9,030 nucleotides of DNA from Pseudomonadota bacterium (GTDB taxonomy: Bacteria; Pseudomonadota; Gammaproteobacteria; Burkholderiales; Burkholderiaceae_D). Under the pieces are notes generated by a model, which did not search any database, was not told the origin of the DNA, and worked only from the letters and a program-made list of their open reading frames with translations. Below are positions 1-7,256 of the stretch, in pieces; the first letter of the stretch is position 1, and the number at the start of each line of letters is the position of its first letter. A program made the position numbers and the translations under genes. The stretch covers positions 1 through 9,030 of the forward strand of contig JAEWBA010000014.1 of assembly GCA_023391395.1 (NCBI GenBank), written 5' to 3'.

Positions 1-326
1 ACGGTGGCCACAGCGGCCGCAGCGGCCATGCTTGGGATGGTCCAGCGGCGACGTGCGCGCTCCGGGGCCGCATCAGGCTGACGCATGGGAGCGACGATGG
101 CCGGCTCCTGCTCCAGCAAGGCCGACATGCGTGCCGAAAAACCCGGGCTCAAGCGAACGGCCATGTCGTCAGACCGCAACACTTCGCCGATCTGATGGTA
201 GATGACCCAGTCTGCCTGGCGCTCCTGATCGCGCAAGGCCGCAAAGGCGAGGTCCACCTGTGAGCCCTCGAGCTCTCCATCGGCAAGCGCCGAAATTTGT
301 TCTTGTGCCACTTCTTTCGTATTCAT
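1..326 (-). CDS. rseA: Anti-sigma-E factor RseA (partial, C-terminus beyond the left edge)
   Basis: Anti-sigma factor expected to hold RpoE (sigma-E) inactive at the inner membrane until envelope stress triggers its proteolysis. The 108 complete codons in the window begin MNTKEVAQEQISALADGELE. The ISALADGEL motif at residues 11-19 is the hallmark of the RseA N-terminal, sigma-binding domain. A basic stretch at about residues 90-94 (RARRR) is followed by an Ala-rich hydrophobic run from about residue 97, which looks like the start of the single membrane helix. The periplasmic domain is outside the window. The ATG at 326-324 lies 71 nt downstream of the rpoE stop on the same strand, with only a weak GGGG-type ribosome site before it. 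The position right after rpoE is the classical rpoE-rseA arrangement and supports the call. rseB/mucB would be expected next, but it is not visible here. Confidence 0.9.
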   Translation of the reverse strand, partial: MNTKEVAQEQISALADGELEGSQVDLAFAALRDQERQADWVIYHQIGEVLRSDDMAVRLSPGFSARMSALLEQEPAIVAPMRQPDAAPERARRRWTIPSMAAAAAVAT

Positions 327-397
327 CGCTACCCCACTCAAGCCTGGGCCTGCCCCTGTTCGAATTCCAAATTCCTGTTTCTACGTACTTTTTTCTG

Positions 398-1000
398 CTA
401 CCAGCGCTTGTCTATGGCTGTACCAAGCAAGGGCCTCAATTTCTCCGCGATCGCTTCGCGGGCTCTGAAGATGCGGCTGCGCACCGTTCCGATGGGACAT
501 CCCATTGCCTCGGCGATTTCATCGTAGCTCAAGCCTTCGATTTCACGCAACGTAATTGCAATGCGCAATTCGTCGGGCAAGGCATCCATCGCCACATTCA
601 CCGTCTCTGCAATCTGCTTGGTGGCGAGCATGGATTCCGGCGTGTTGATATCTCTTAGGTGTTCCCCATCGTCAAAAGTTTCTGCCTCTTCAGCATCCGC
701 CTCGGTAGAGGTAGGCGCGCGTCGCCCCTGCGTCACCAGATAGTTCTTCGCAGTGTTGATGCCGATGCGGTATAGCCAGGTATAAAACGCCGAGTCGCCC
801 CGGAATTGCGGCAAGGCGCGATAGGCCTTGATGAAGGCTTCCTGCACCACGTCCTCCGCTTCCGCCTGGTCGCGCACGAGCCGCGACACGAGCCGCATCA
901 GCTTCCTCTGATACTTGGATACCAGGAGCTCGAACGCCTTTTTATCGCCGCGCTGGACACGCTCGACAAGCAGTTGGTCAATGTCGCGTTCTGTCGTCAA
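398..1000 (-). CDS. rpoE: Extracytoplasmic-function RNA polymerase sigma factor RpoE (sigma-E)
   Basis: Group IV (ECF) sigma factor of the RpoE/AlgU type, directing RNA polymerase to envelope-stress promoters. The 200-aa product has sigma region 2 at about residues 20-95, with the family signatures DVVQEAFIKAYRAL and FRGDSAFYTWLYRI, and NTAKNYLV just after. An acidic linker follows (about 99-118). Sigma region 4 spans about 137-188, with the helix-turn-helix YDEIAEAMGCPIGTVRSRIF. Length and motifs match enterobacterial RpoE closely. The start is TTG: an in-frame stop lies 15 nt upstream and an AAGGGA ribosome site sits 7 nt before the TTG, so no in-frame ATG competes at the N-terminus. An out-of-frame ATG lies just upstream at 1007-1005. 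rseA follows at a 71-nt gap. A candidate sigma-E-type promoter lies upstream at 1044-1071, consistent with the autoregulation known for this family. Confidence 0.96.
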   Translation of the reverse strand: MTTERDIDQLLVERVQRGDKKAFELLVSKYQRKLMRLVSRLVRDQAEAEDVVQEAFIKAYRALPQFRGDSAFYTWLYRIGINTAKNYLVTQGRRAPTSTEADAEEAETFDDGEHLRDINTPESMLATKQIAETVNVAMDALPDELRIAITLREIEGLSYDEIAEAMGCPIGTVRSRIFRAREAIAEKLRPLLGTAIDKRW

Positions 1001-1007
1001 TCCCCAT

Positions 1008-1013
1008 TCCCTT
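1008..1013 (-). promoter_or_regulatory. Ribosome binding site fixing the TTG start of rpoE
   Basis: AAGGGA on the minus strand, 7 nt before the TTG at 1000-998. The reading frame is closed by TAA only 15 nt upstream of the TTG, so this site and the TTG are the only plausible start combination. Confidence 0.65.
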
Positions 1014-1043
1014 GTTTATCGCAACATGCACGCGGCTTGCTCA

Positions 1044-1071
1044 GTTGACTGAAAGAAACAAGATTAGTTCA
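1044..1071 (-). promoter_or_regulatory. Candidate sigma-E (autoregulatory) promoter of rpoE
   Basis: On the minus strand, TGAACTA (1071-1065) is separated by 16 nt from TCAAC (1048-1044). Known sigma-E promoters have GGAACTT-like -35 and TCTGA/TCAAA-like -10 elements with about 16 nt between them, so the core GAACT and the TCAA are matched and the outer bases are not. The expected start point would give a leader of about 35-40 nt before the rpoE TTG. A short dyad TCAGT/ACTGA (1041-1052) overlaps the -10. The gene context makes autoregulation likely, but the match is imperfect. Confidence 0.4.
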
Positions 1072-1087
1072 ATCGAAGCAAGCAAAT

Positions 1088-1609
1088 TTATGCATTTGCC
1101 TTTCCATGCTCCGATTCACTGTGTGTCGCGCACCAACGGCACGCTACCGACAAGGCCCGAAACTCGTCGCGTGACACGCAATCGGGCAAGATGGGCACTA
1201 CCGTGACTCTTTCATCGGCTGCTTGCAGACGCAGCAGGAGCATGCCTGGCCAAATCGTCGAATCCTTCAGCAGCCGCACAGCCTGTGCGCCTTCATTCAA
1301 ATCACTCAGATGAGGCCGGTTTCGCTCCTGACAAGAGGCATTTCGAGCACCAGCTTCCCCCAGGCGGATTTGCCCGTTACCGGAGATGTCGATATGGTGG
1401 GCTTTCCGGTTCCGGACGGTATGATAAAACCCAAAAAACGCAAGGAAAAGACAGGAGAGAGCCAGTACGAAGCGTGTCGTAACGGCGAGTTCGCCGATGC
1501 TTGCGCTGGCGATTAAAACGCCGATGGCCGAGACCGCAGCACACATGGCGGCCACTGCCGTAAGCAGCAGTCTTGAAGGTCGCACCACCACAGAGACCGC
1601 GATGGACAT
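1088..1609 (-). CDS. Small inner-membrane protein, YgfX (CptA)-like
   Basis: A 173-aa protein with two predicted membrane helices (about residues 14-35 and 44-64), a short basic turn (RNRK, 66-69) and a soluble C-terminal part. That part ends in the pattern WPGMLLLRLQA...VTVVPILPDCVSRDEFRALSV-x-CRW (about 120-159). It resembles the C-terminal half of the YgfX family: a strand ending in LLLRL, then a 'P-D-x-hydrophobic-x-x-x-x-F-R-x-L' segment. YgfX of E. coli has been described as a membrane toxin affecting cell shape, paired with SdhE/YgfY; no such partner is visible here. The ATG at 1609 has no clear ribosome site. It follows fabF by 67 nt, across a perfect hairpin, and precedes rpoE by 87 nt. 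In related betaproteobacteria a small protein commonly sits between fabF and rpoE. The role is unknown; the family assignment is by pattern only. Confidence 0.6.
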   Translation of the reverse strand: MSIAVSVVVRPSRLLLTAVAAMCAAVSAIGVLIASASIGELAVTTRFVLALSCLFLAFFGFYHTVRNRKAHHIDISGNGQIRLGEAGARNASCQERNRPHLSDLNEGAQAVRLLKDSTIWPGMLLLRLQAADERVTVVPILPDCVSRDEFRALSVACRWCATHSESEHGKANA

Positions 1610-1645
1610 GGCGAAGGTGTGAAGACCCAGCGATTGCGAAGGTGG

Positions 1646-1674
1646 ACCGTTTCCTTCCCTTGGAAGGAAACGGT
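1646..1674 (-). terminator. Perfect 13-bp hairpin after fabF (terminator-like, no U-tract)
   Basis: ACCGTTTCCTTCC (1646-1658) and its exact reverse complement (1662-1674) are separated by a 3-nt loop (1659-1661), starting 2 nt past the fabF stop. Neither strand carries a run of T after the stem, so it is not a canonical intrinsic terminator. It may act as an mRNA 3'-end stabiliser or an attenuator between fabF and ygfX/rpoE. Confidence 0.6.
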
Positions 1675-1676
1675 GG

Positions 1677-2924
1677 TCAGAGTTTGCCGAAGACGAGCGT
1701 TCCGTTCGTGCCGCCGAAGCCGAAGGAATTCTTTACCGCCACGTTGATGGGCATTTCGCGCGCGGTGTTGGCGCAATAGTCAAGATCGCAGGCGGGATCC
1801 TGATTGAAGATGTTGATGGTCGGCGGAGACACCTGATGATGCACGGCCAGGACGGTGAATACCGATTCCAGACCGCCCGCGCCGCCCAGCAGGTGCCCGG
1901 TCATCGACTTGGTGGAATTGACGACGACCTTGCCGGCATGCTCGCCCAGCGCACGCTTGATGGCCACGGTTTCCGCGATATCGCCCAAGGGCGTGGAAGT
2001 GCCGTGCGCATTCACGTAATCCACCTCGTCGGGATTGATTTCGGCATTCTTCAGCGCGGCCACCATGCAGCGGCGGGCGCCGTCGCCATCTTCCAGCGGT
2101 GCGGTCATGTGATACGCGTCGGCGCTCATGCCAAAGCCGAGGACTTCAGCATAAATTTTGGCGCCGCGTGCCTTCGCGTGTTCGTATTCCTCCAGCACCA
2201 TGACGCCGGCGCCTTCACCCAATACGAAGCCATCGCGATCCTTGTCCCACGGCCGCGAAGCCGTTGCCGGATCGTCGTTGCGCCCGGACAGGGCACGTGC
2301 CGCGGCAAAGCCGCCAACTCCGAGCGGCGATACCGTCGATTCGGCGCCGCCGGCGATCATGGCGTCGGCATCGCCGTACTCGATCATGCGAGCAGCAGCA
2401 CCGATGCAATGCAAGCCGGTGGTGCAGGCCGTGACGATGGCGAGATTCGGTCCCTTGATTCCGTACTTAATCGAAAGGTGACCAGAAATCATGTTGATGA
2501 TCGATGCCGGCACGAAGAAGGGGCTGATGCGGCGTGGTCCACGATTGACCAGCTCGCTATGCGTCTCTTCGATCATCGGCAGGCCGCCGATGCCGGAGCC
2601 GACGATCACGCCGATTCGCTCAGCGTTTTCCTCGGTGACGGCAAGCCCGCTGTCCTGGATTGCCTGGATGCCGGCCGCCATGCCGTAATGGATGAAGGTG
2701 TCCATGTGGCGCGCTTCCTTACCGGGGATGTAGTCCTCGATATTGAAGCCCTTCACTTCGCCCGCGAAGCGCGTCGAAAAAGGCGTGGCGTCGAATTTGG
2801 TGATGGTCGCGATACCGGACTTGCCGGCGGTCAGCGCAGCCCAGGATTCGGCAACGGTGTTGCCCACCGGCGAAACGCAGCCCAGGCCGGTAACTACGAC
2901 GCGGCGTTCACGTGAGCGGCTCAA
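1677..2924 (-). CDS. fabF: 3-oxoacyl-[acyl-carrier-protein] synthase II (beta-ketoacyl-ACP synthase II)
   Basis: Condensing enzyme of type II fatty-acid synthesis: it elongates acyl-ACP by two carbons using malonyl-ACP in the cytoplasm. The 415-aa thiolase-fold protein has the KAS II Cys-His-His set: catalytic Cys167 in VTACTTG, His307 in [11 protein letters not shown] and His344 in STKSMTGH, with Lys339 just before it. The glycine-rich C-terminus [14 protein letters not shown] is also typical. Length is normal for FabF (about 410-415 aa). The start is TTG at 2924-2922, giving [15 protein letters not shown], which aligns with the usual FabF N-terminus; a good AGGAGA ribosome site lies just upstream. 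It follows acpP by 42 nt and is probably co-transcribed with it, the common acpP-fabF pairing. A long open frame on the opposite strand (1836-2915) is a shadow of this gene. Confidence 0.98.
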   Translation of the reverse strand: MSRSRERRVVVTGLGCVSPVGNTVAESWAALTAGKSGIATITKFDATPFSTRFAGEVKGFNIEDYIPGKEARHMDTFIHYGMAAGIQAIQDSGLAVTEENAERIGVIVGSGIGGLPMIEETHSELVNRGPRRISPFFVPASIINMISGHLSIKYGIKGPNLAIVTACTTGLHCIGAAARMIEYGDADAMIAGGAESTVSPLGVGGFAAARALSGRNDDPATASRPWDKDRDGFVLGEGAGVMVLEEYEHAKARGAKIYAEVLGFGMSADAYHMTAPLEDGDGARRCMVAALKNAEINPDEVDYVNAHGTSTPLGDIAETVAIKRALGEHAGKVVVNSTKSMTGHLLGGAGGLESVFTVLAVHHQVSPPTINIFNQDPACDLDYCANTAREMPINVAVKNSFGFGGTNGTLVFGKL

Positions 2925-2929
2925 GCAAA

Positions 2930-2935
2930 TCTCCT
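2930..2935 (-). promoter_or_regulatory. Ribosome binding site fixing the TTG start of fabF
   Basis: AGGAGA on the minus strand, ending 5 nt before TTG at 2924-2922. It is a strong Shine-Dalgarno match at ideal spacing. It places the start at a TTG, which gives the N-terminus expected for FabF. Confidence 0.75.
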
Positions 2936-2966
2936 GGAGTCGATCAAAAACGAAGGCTTGTCCGAA

Positions 2967-3206
2967 TCAGGCCTTGACGTGGGCCTTGGCGTAATCGATG
3001 GCTTGCTGGACGGTGGTGATCTTCTCAGCTTGCTCGTCCGGGATTTCCATTTCGAACTCATCTTCGAGCGCCATAACGAGCTCGACCGTGTCAAGCGAAT
3101 CGGCGCCGAGATCGTCGACGAAGGACGACTCATTCTTGATGTCAGCTTCAGCGACGCCAAGTTGTTCAGCGACGATTTTCCTAACGCGTTGTTCGATATC
3201 GGACAT
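2967..3206 (-). CDS. acpP: Acyl carrier protein
   Basis: Small acidic carrier that holds growing acyl chains on a 4'-phosphopantetheine arm in fatty-acid synthesis. The 79-aa product has the invariant attachment motif [10 protein letters not shown], with Ser37 as the modified serine. The four-helix ACP pattern is clear: helix I about 3-15, helix II about 36-50 ([16 protein letters not shown]), and helix IV near 64-76. Length is standard. ATG at 3206 is preceded by a strong GGAGG ribosome site 6 nt upstream, fitting a highly expressed gene. It stands 121 nt downstream of fabG and 42 nt upstream of fabF. An extended -10 promoter lies in the fabG-acpP gap, so acpP(-fabF) probably has its own transcript in addition to readthrough from fabG. 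Modification by AcpS is expected, but acpS is not in the window. Confidence 0.99.
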   Translation of the reverse strand: MSDIEQRVRKIVAEQLGVAEADIKNESSFVDDLGADSLDTVELVMALEDEFEMEIPDEQAEKITTVQQAIDYAKAHVKA

Positions 3207-3241
3207 AGTGTGCCTCCAGTGGGGTTACAGAAAGTGCGCGC

Positions 3242-3250
3242 ATTTTATCA
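3242..3250 (-). promoter_or_regulatory. Extended -10 promoter of acpP
   Basis: On the minus strand TGATAAAAT (3250-3242) is a TGn-TAAAAT extended -10 element, about 36 nt before the acpP ATG. The hexamer at -35 distance (GAATTT, 3270-3265) is poor, as is usual for extended -10 promoters. A palindrome TTGCGCAA (3254-3261) lies just upstream of the element and TGCGCGCA (3235-3242) lies near the expected start point. A tandem CAAAAGT repeat (3284-3271) lies just upstream of the -35 position. Confidence 0.6.
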
Positions 3251-3327
3251 GGTTTGCGCAATGAAAATTCACTTTTGACTTTTGATTTCCGTAATGACAG
3301 AACCGCAGCCGAAAGTATAGAGATTCG

Positions 3328-4074
3328 TCAGATCATGTACATGCCGCCATTGACGTGCAGCGTCGTGCCAGTGATATAACCGGCTTGCGGTGAAGCAAGA
3401 AATCCAACTGCGGCAGCGATATCCTCCGGCATGCCGAAGCGGCCAAGGGGAATCTGTTGCATCAGCGCGCTTGTTTGCTGCTCGCTGAGTTCCCGCGTCA
3501 TGTCGGTATCGATGAAGCCCGGCGCGACGCAATTGACGGTAATGTTGCGGCTGCCGATCTCGCGCGCCAAGGCGCGGCTCATGCCGGCCACGCCGGCCTT
3601 CGCGGCAGCGTAATTCATTTGTCCGGGATTGCCTGCCGAGCCCACCACCGAGGTGATGTTGATGATGCGGCCGTACTTGGCCTTCATCATGCCGCGCAGA
3701 ACGGCCCGGGACATGCGCCCAACTGCGGTCAGATTGGTGGCGATGACCTGGTCCCACTCCTCGTCCTTCATGCGCATCGCCAGTTGGTCTTGGGTGATGC
3801 CCGCATTGTTGACGAGAATGGATAGGCCCCCGAATTCCTTTTGCACCTGCTCGACGATCGCATTGCAGGCTTCGGCATCGTTCACATTCAATGCCATTCC
3901 CTTGCCGCAGCCGGGGCGTATCGATTCCAGATACTCCGTGATGGCGTCCGCGCCCGCAGCCGAGGTCGCGGTACCCACGACGGTTGCGCCCTGCTTGGCC
4001 AACTCCTGCGCGATGGCGCGGCCGATGCCGCGCGATGCGCCCGTGACGAGCGCCACTTGATTGTTCAGATTCAC
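3328..4074 (-). CDS. fabG: 3-oxoacyl-[acyl-carrier-protein] reductase
   Basis: NADPH-dependent reductase that converts 3-ketoacyl-ACP to 3-hydroxyacyl-ACP, the first reduction of each elongation cycle. The 248-aa short-chain dehydrogenase has the cofactor loop TGASRGIG (11-18), the NNAG motif (89-92) and the catalytic tetrad Asn114, Ser142, Tyr155 and Lys159 (YAAAK). The segment VAPGFIDTDMT (183-193) and the C-terminal TLHVNGGMYM are typical of FabG. The start is GTG at 4074-4072, chosen because it gives the family N-terminus (MNLNNQVALVTG) and because GTGA overlaps the fabD stop by 4 nt, with a GGAG-type site 8 nt upstream inside fabD. The open frame runs further upstream to 4239 only as a shadow of fabD. 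Translational coupling to fabD is likely. Confidence 0.98.
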   Translation of the reverse strand: MNLNNQVALVTGASRGIGRAIAQELAKQGATVVGTATSAAGADAITEYLESIRPGCGKGMALNVNDAEACNAIVEQVQKEFGGLSILVNNAGITQDQLAMRMKDEEWDQVIATNLTAVGRMSRAVLRGMMKAKYGRIINITSVVGSAGNPGQMNYAAAKAGVAGMSRALAREIGSRNITVNCVAPGFIDTDMTRELSEQQTSALMQQIPLGRFGMPEDIAAAVGFLASPQAGYITGTTLHVNGGMYMI

Positions 4075-5003
4075 TTGAGCTGCTCCAGCACTTTGTCGAG
4101 AGAAGCCTGATCGACGATGGCATCGCCGACCAGATCGCCATTGATGCGCTTGGTCAGTCCGGCCAGCACCTTGCCGGGGCCGCATTCGATGACATGGGTG
4201 ACGCCTTCCGCGGCCATTCTTTGCACGGTTTCCACCCACCGCACCGGGCTTGCGGCCTGGCGCACCAGCGCATCCTTGATCGCCTGCGGGTCCTGTACGA
4301 TCTCGACATCGACATTGTTGATCAGCGGGATCTGCGGTGCAGCAAAATCCAGCTTGGCCATGTAGTCGCGCAAACGGTCCGATGCCGGCTTCAGCAGCGA
4401 GGAATGGAAGGGCGCGGAGACCGGCAAGGGCAGCGCCCGCTTGGCACCCTTGGCCTTGGCTGCTTCGCAGGCGCGCTCGACCGCCGCCTTATGCCCGGCG
4501 ATGACTACTTGCGCCGGCGCATTGAAGTTGACGGGCTCAACCACTTCGCCCTGGGCAGCCTCGCCGCAAGCGGCGCGCACGTCGTCGTCGGACAGGCCGA
4601 GGATGGCAGCCATGCCGCCCTGCCCGACAGGCACTGCTTCCTGCATGGCTTGCGCGCGAAAACGTACCAGCGGCACGGCATCCTTGAATGCGATCACGCC
4701 CGCTGCCACCAGAGCAGAATACTCGCCCAAGCTGTGCCCTGCCACCAAGGCCGGCACCTTGCCGCCCGCCGCGATCCAGGCGCGATAGAAGGCCACCGCC
4801 GCAGTCAGCATCACCGGCTGGGTATTGGTGGTGAGGTCGAGTGCTTCCTTGGGACCATCGGCGATCAGCTTGCCGAGATCGAACTGCAGGGCGTCCGAAG
4901 CCTCGGCCACCGTCTGGCTGACCACCGCATTACCGGCGAAACCATTCAACATCCCGATAGCCTGCGAACCCTGCCCGGGAAAGACAAATGCGAATTTGCT
5001 CAT
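4071..5003 (-). CDS. fabD: Malonyl-CoA:ACP transacylase
   Basis: Transfers malonyl from coenzyme A to acyl carrier protein, supplying the extender unit for FabH and FabF. The 310-aa protein opens with FAFVFPGQGSQ (4-14), the signature of the family. The nucleophile is Ser91 in GHSLGEYSAL, the carboxylate-binding arginine is Arg116, and the catalytic histidine is His200 in SAPFHS; Gln249 is the usual late active-site glutamine. Length matches E. coli FabD (about 309 aa). The ATG at 5003 is chosen over an upstream in-frame extension to 5066 because it gives the canonical N-terminus and lies 16 nt after the fabH stop; its ribosome site is weak (AAGAA). The stop overlaps the fabG start (GTGA), so the two are probably coupled. 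Confidence 0.98.
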   Translation of the reverse strand: MSKFAFVFPGQGSQAIGMLNGFAGNAVVSQTVAEASDALQFDLGKLIADGPKEALDLTTNTQPVMLTAAVAFYRAWIAAGGKVPALVAGHSLGEYSALVAAGVIAFKDAVPLVRFRAQAMQEAVPVGQGGMAAILGLSDDDVRAACGEAAQGEVVEPVNFNAPAQVVIAGHKAAVERACEAAKAKGAKRALPLPVSAPFHSSLLKPASDRLRDYMAKLDFAAPQIPLINNVDVEIVQDPQAIKDALVRQAASPVRWVETVQRMAAEGVTHVIECGPGKVLAGLTKRINGDLVGDAIVDQASLDKVLEQLK

Positions 5004-5019
5004 GTTCTTGATTCGAGAT

Positions 5020-6009
5020 TTACATTCGTGCGAGAACCGCACCCCAGGTGAATCCGCCCCCCACACCTTCCATCATCACGTTTTGGCCCGGCTTGATCCG
5101 GCCATCTCGCACGGCGGTATCGAGCGCAAGCGGAATTGAGGCTGCCGAGGTATTGCCGTGCTGGGAAACCGTGGCGACCATCTTTTCCAAGGGCAGGCCG
5201 AGTTTCTTGGCAGTCCCTTGCATGATGCGGATATTGGCCTGGTGCGGAACCAGCCAGTCGATTTGCTCCGAGGTCATGCCGGCCGCATCGAGAGCTTCGT
5301 TCGCCACTTTCTCGAGCACCGAGACGGCGAGCTTGAACACCGCCTGGCCATCCATGTGGAGAAATGCGCTGCCGTCGAGCGCGCCGCTGCTGAGATTGCC
5401 TGGCACGCACAGGATGTCGGCATGGCTGCCGTCGGCATGCAGGCGCGTCGCCAGCACGCCCGGTTCGGTCGAGGCGCTCATGACCACCGCACCGGCGCCA
5501 TCGCCGAACAGCACGCAAGTGGTACGGTCTTCGAAATTAAGGATGCGCGAAAACACTTCCGCACCAATGACCAGCACGTTCTTGTGCGTGCCGGACTTGA
5601 TGAAGCTGTCGGCAACCGAGACTGCATACACGAAGCCGCTGCATACCGCCTGAACGTCCAGCGCGGCGCAGCCGTTGGTGATGCCGAGCTTGCGCTGTAC
5701 CACGCACGCAGTGCTGGGAAAGCCGCCAAAATGATCCGGCGTGGAAGTCGCCAGGATAATCAGGTCGATGTCGTTGGCATTCAGGCCGGCCGCATCGAGA
5801 GCGCGCTTCGCGGCTTGCACGGCGAGATCGCTCGCTTGCATGTCCGGATCGGCAAAGTGGCGCGCCGAAATTCCGCTGCGCGAGACGATCCATTCGTCGG
5901 AGGTCTCGATCCCCTTTTCCGCCAGCTGCCGCGCCAGCTCGTCGTTCGTCACGCGACGCGGCGGCAGGAAACTGCCGGTGCCGATGATTTTGCTATAGAG
6001 AGTAGTCAT
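5020..6009 (-). CDS. fabH: 3-oxoacyl-[acyl-carrier-protein] synthase III
   Basis: Initiates fatty-acid synthesis by condensing an acyl-CoA (acetyl-CoA in most proteobacteria) with malonyl-ACP. The 329-aa thiolase-fold enzyme carries the KAS III triad Cys123 (QAVCSGF), His256 (VPHQANIR) and Asn286 (HGNTSAAS). It ends in the glycine-rich [13 protein letters not shown]. The N-terminus [18 protein letters not shown] and the segment [10 protein letters not shown] are family-typical. The ATG at 6009-6007 overlaps the plsX stop by 4 nt (ATGA), which settles the start against an in-frame extension to 6168 and suggests coupled translation with plsX. fabD begins 16 nt after the stop. A 338-codon open frame on the opposite strand (5158-6174) is a shadow. 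Substrate preference (acetyl or branched starters) cannot be told from the sequence alone. Confidence 0.98.
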   Translation of the reverse strand: MTTLYSKIIGTGSFLPPRRVTNDELARQLAEKGIETSDEWIVSRSGISARHFADPDMQASDLAVQAAKRALDAAGLNANDIDLIILATSTPDHFGGFPSTACVVQRKLGITNGCAALDVQAVCSGFVYAVSVADSFIKSGTHKNVLVIGAEVFSRILNFEDRTTCVLFGDGAGAVVMSASTEPGVLATRLHADGSHADILCVPGNLSSGALDGSAFLHMDGQAVFKLAVSVLEKVANEALDAAGMTSEQIDWLVPHQANIRIMQGTAKKLGLPLEKMVATVSQHGNTSAASIPLALDTAVRDGRIKPGQNVMMEGVGGGFTWGAVLARM

Positions 6010-7106
6010 GCCGTTTTCTGTTCGCTTGGTTCTTTGGCTGCGGACGCCGGCCCGGCCTCCTGCCCCCCTGCCTGCTCCTGCGGATGCGGAATCAATTCCG
6101 CGATGGTCTTCGAAATCCGCGAAATGACATCGTATCTTGCCGCGTCGAAGGCGCGCCGGAGCGCCCATTCATAACCGTAGGCGTCTTCGCCCCCGTGACT
6201 CTTGAAGACGAGTCCGCGCAAACCCAGCAGGCTGGCGCCATTGTAGCGGGAAGGATTCATGCGCTGGGAAATCGACTTCAACGCTCCCTGAGCAACGAAG
6301 GCGCCCAGCATGTTGACCGGATTACTCTTGAATTCGCTCTTGATGGCGTTCTTGAGGAAACGTCCCAGGCCTTCCGACGCCTTCAGCACGACATTGCCGA
6401 CAAAGCCGTCGCAGACCACGATGTCGGTCGTGCCTTCGAAAATATCGTTGCCTTCGACGTTGCCGTAGAAGTTGAGGATTCCCTTCTCGTGATCGGCGCG
6501 CAGCAGCGCAGCGGTCTGCTTGACCACTTCGTTGCCCTTGATGTCTTCTTCGCCGATGTTCAGCAGGCCGACGGTGGGTTTGGCTTTCTCTTCCAGCGCC
6601 GCCACCAGGGCTGAACCCATCAGCGCGAACTGGTGCAAATGCTGCGGCTCGCAGTCGACGTTGGCGCCGAGATCCAGCATGTAGGTCGGGGAGGTCTTCG
6701 CGTTCGGCATCGGGAAGCAGATGGCCGGACGGTCGACACCGGGTATGGTCTTCAGCACGTAGCGCGACACCGCCATCAGGGCACCAGTGTTGCCGGCGGA
6801 AACGCAGGCCTGCGCCCGCCCCTCCTTCACGAGACTGATCGCCACGCGCATCGAGGAATCCTTCTTGCGGCGCATGGCGACTTCCACCGGATCGTCCATG
6901 CTCACCACTTCCGAGGCATGCAGGACGGACAGGCGGGGATGATCGGCGGCTTTGAGCTTTTTCAGTTCGGCGCGAATCACGTCCTCCAGACCGACCAGTA
7001 TCAGTTCGGCTTCAGGTTCGTGATTGACGAAGGAAACGGCTGCGGGAATGGTGACTACCGGGCCATGGTCTCCGCCCATGCAGTCAATGGAAATTGTGAT
7101 TGTCAT
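6006..7106 (-). CDS. plsX: Phosphate acyltransferase PlsX (acyl-ACP:phosphate transacylase)
   Basis: Converts acyl-ACP and inorganic phosphate into acyl-phosphate, the donor used by PlsY to start phospholipid synthesis; a peripheral membrane enzyme. The 366-aa protein shows the family N-terminus [11 protein letters not shown] (6-16), SAGNTGA (103-109), LLNIGEED (181-188), the stretch [12 protein letters not shown] (231-242) and [16 protein letters not shown] (301-316). The last 25 or so residues, rich in Gln, Ala, Glu and Pro, form a low-complexity tail, making it slightly longer than E. coli PlsX (about 356 aa). ATG at 7106 gives the expected N-terminus but lacks a strong ribosome site. It is separated from rpmF by an intrinsic terminator and a GC-rich leader with a 7-bp hairpin, so it heads its own fab transcript. 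It overlaps fabH by 4 nt. Confidence 0.97.
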   Translation of the reverse strand: MTITISIDCMGGDHGPVVTIPAAVSFVNHEPEAELILVGLEDVIRAELKKLKAADHPRLSVLHASEVVSMDDPVEVAMRRKKDSSMRVAISLVKEGRAQACVSAGNTGALMAVSRYVLKTIPGVDRPAICFPMPNAKTSPTYMLDLGANVDCEPQHLHQFALMGSALVAALEEKAKPTVGLLNIGEEDIKGNEVVKQTAALLRADHEKGILNFYGNVEGNDIFEGTTDIVVCDGFVGNVVLKASEGLGRFLKNAIKSEFKSNPVNMLGAFVAQGALKSISQRMNPSRYNGASLLGLRGLVFKSHGGEDAYGYEWALRRAFDAARYDVISRISKTIAELIPHPQEQAGGQEAGPASAAKEPSEQKTA

Positions 7107-7122
7107 TGTTTTGATTCAGTGC

Positions 7123-7145
7123 CTCGCCCGACCGCCCTGGGCGAG
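7123..7145 (-). other. GC-rich hairpin in the plsX leader
   Basis: CTCGCCC (7123-7129) and GGGCGAG (7139-7145) form a perfect 7-bp stem with a 9-nt loop, ending 17 nt before the plsX ATG. Directly next to it, sharing three bases, is the perfect 10-bp palindrome GAGCCGGCTC (7143-7152). Either could be an operator or a structured mRNA leader. I see no convincing -35/-10 pair between the terminator and plsX, so the promoter of the fab cluster is not assigned. Confidence 0.4.
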
Positions 7146-7194
7146 CCGGCTCCGGCGCGATTCAAAATGACGCAAAGTGCTTTTTCAGCATATG

Positions 7195-7232
7195 AAAAAA
7201 CGGCGCCAAGTCAAACCCCTGCGCCGCTTTTT
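7195..7232 (-). terminator. Intrinsic terminator after rpmF
   Basis: On the minus strand CGGCGC (7226-7221) pairs with GCGCCG (7206-7201), preceded by AAAAAG and followed by TTTTTT (7200-7195), with a 14-nt loop. The A/U runs and one G-U pair can extend the stem to 12 bp. It lies 25 nt past the rpmF stop and separates yceD-rpmF from plsX-fab. Confidence 0.85.
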
Positions 7233-7256
7233 AACTGAAACGATGCTGACGAAAGA

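Noticed and set aside
260..658. 132-codon plus-strand frame across the rpoE-rseA junction
   Set aside because: It crosses two well-supported minus-strand genes and has no motif or ribosome site.
1836..2915. 359-codon open frame on the plus strand, antisense to fabF
   Set aside because: fabF on the other strand has all catalytic motifs and a ribosome site. The antisense frame has no recognisable motif and is rich in Arg, His and Gly, as expected for a shadow in GC-rich DNA.
3269..4141. 290-codon minus-strand frame overlapping fabG in another frame
   Set aside because: It overlaps nearly all of fabG, whose motifs are complete; the alternative translation is low-complexity Arg/Gly/His.
5158..6174. 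338-codon open frame on the plus strand, antisense to fabH
   Set aside because: It is fully explained as a shadow of fabH, which has its Cys-His-Asn triad; there is no family pattern or ribosome site for the antisense frame.
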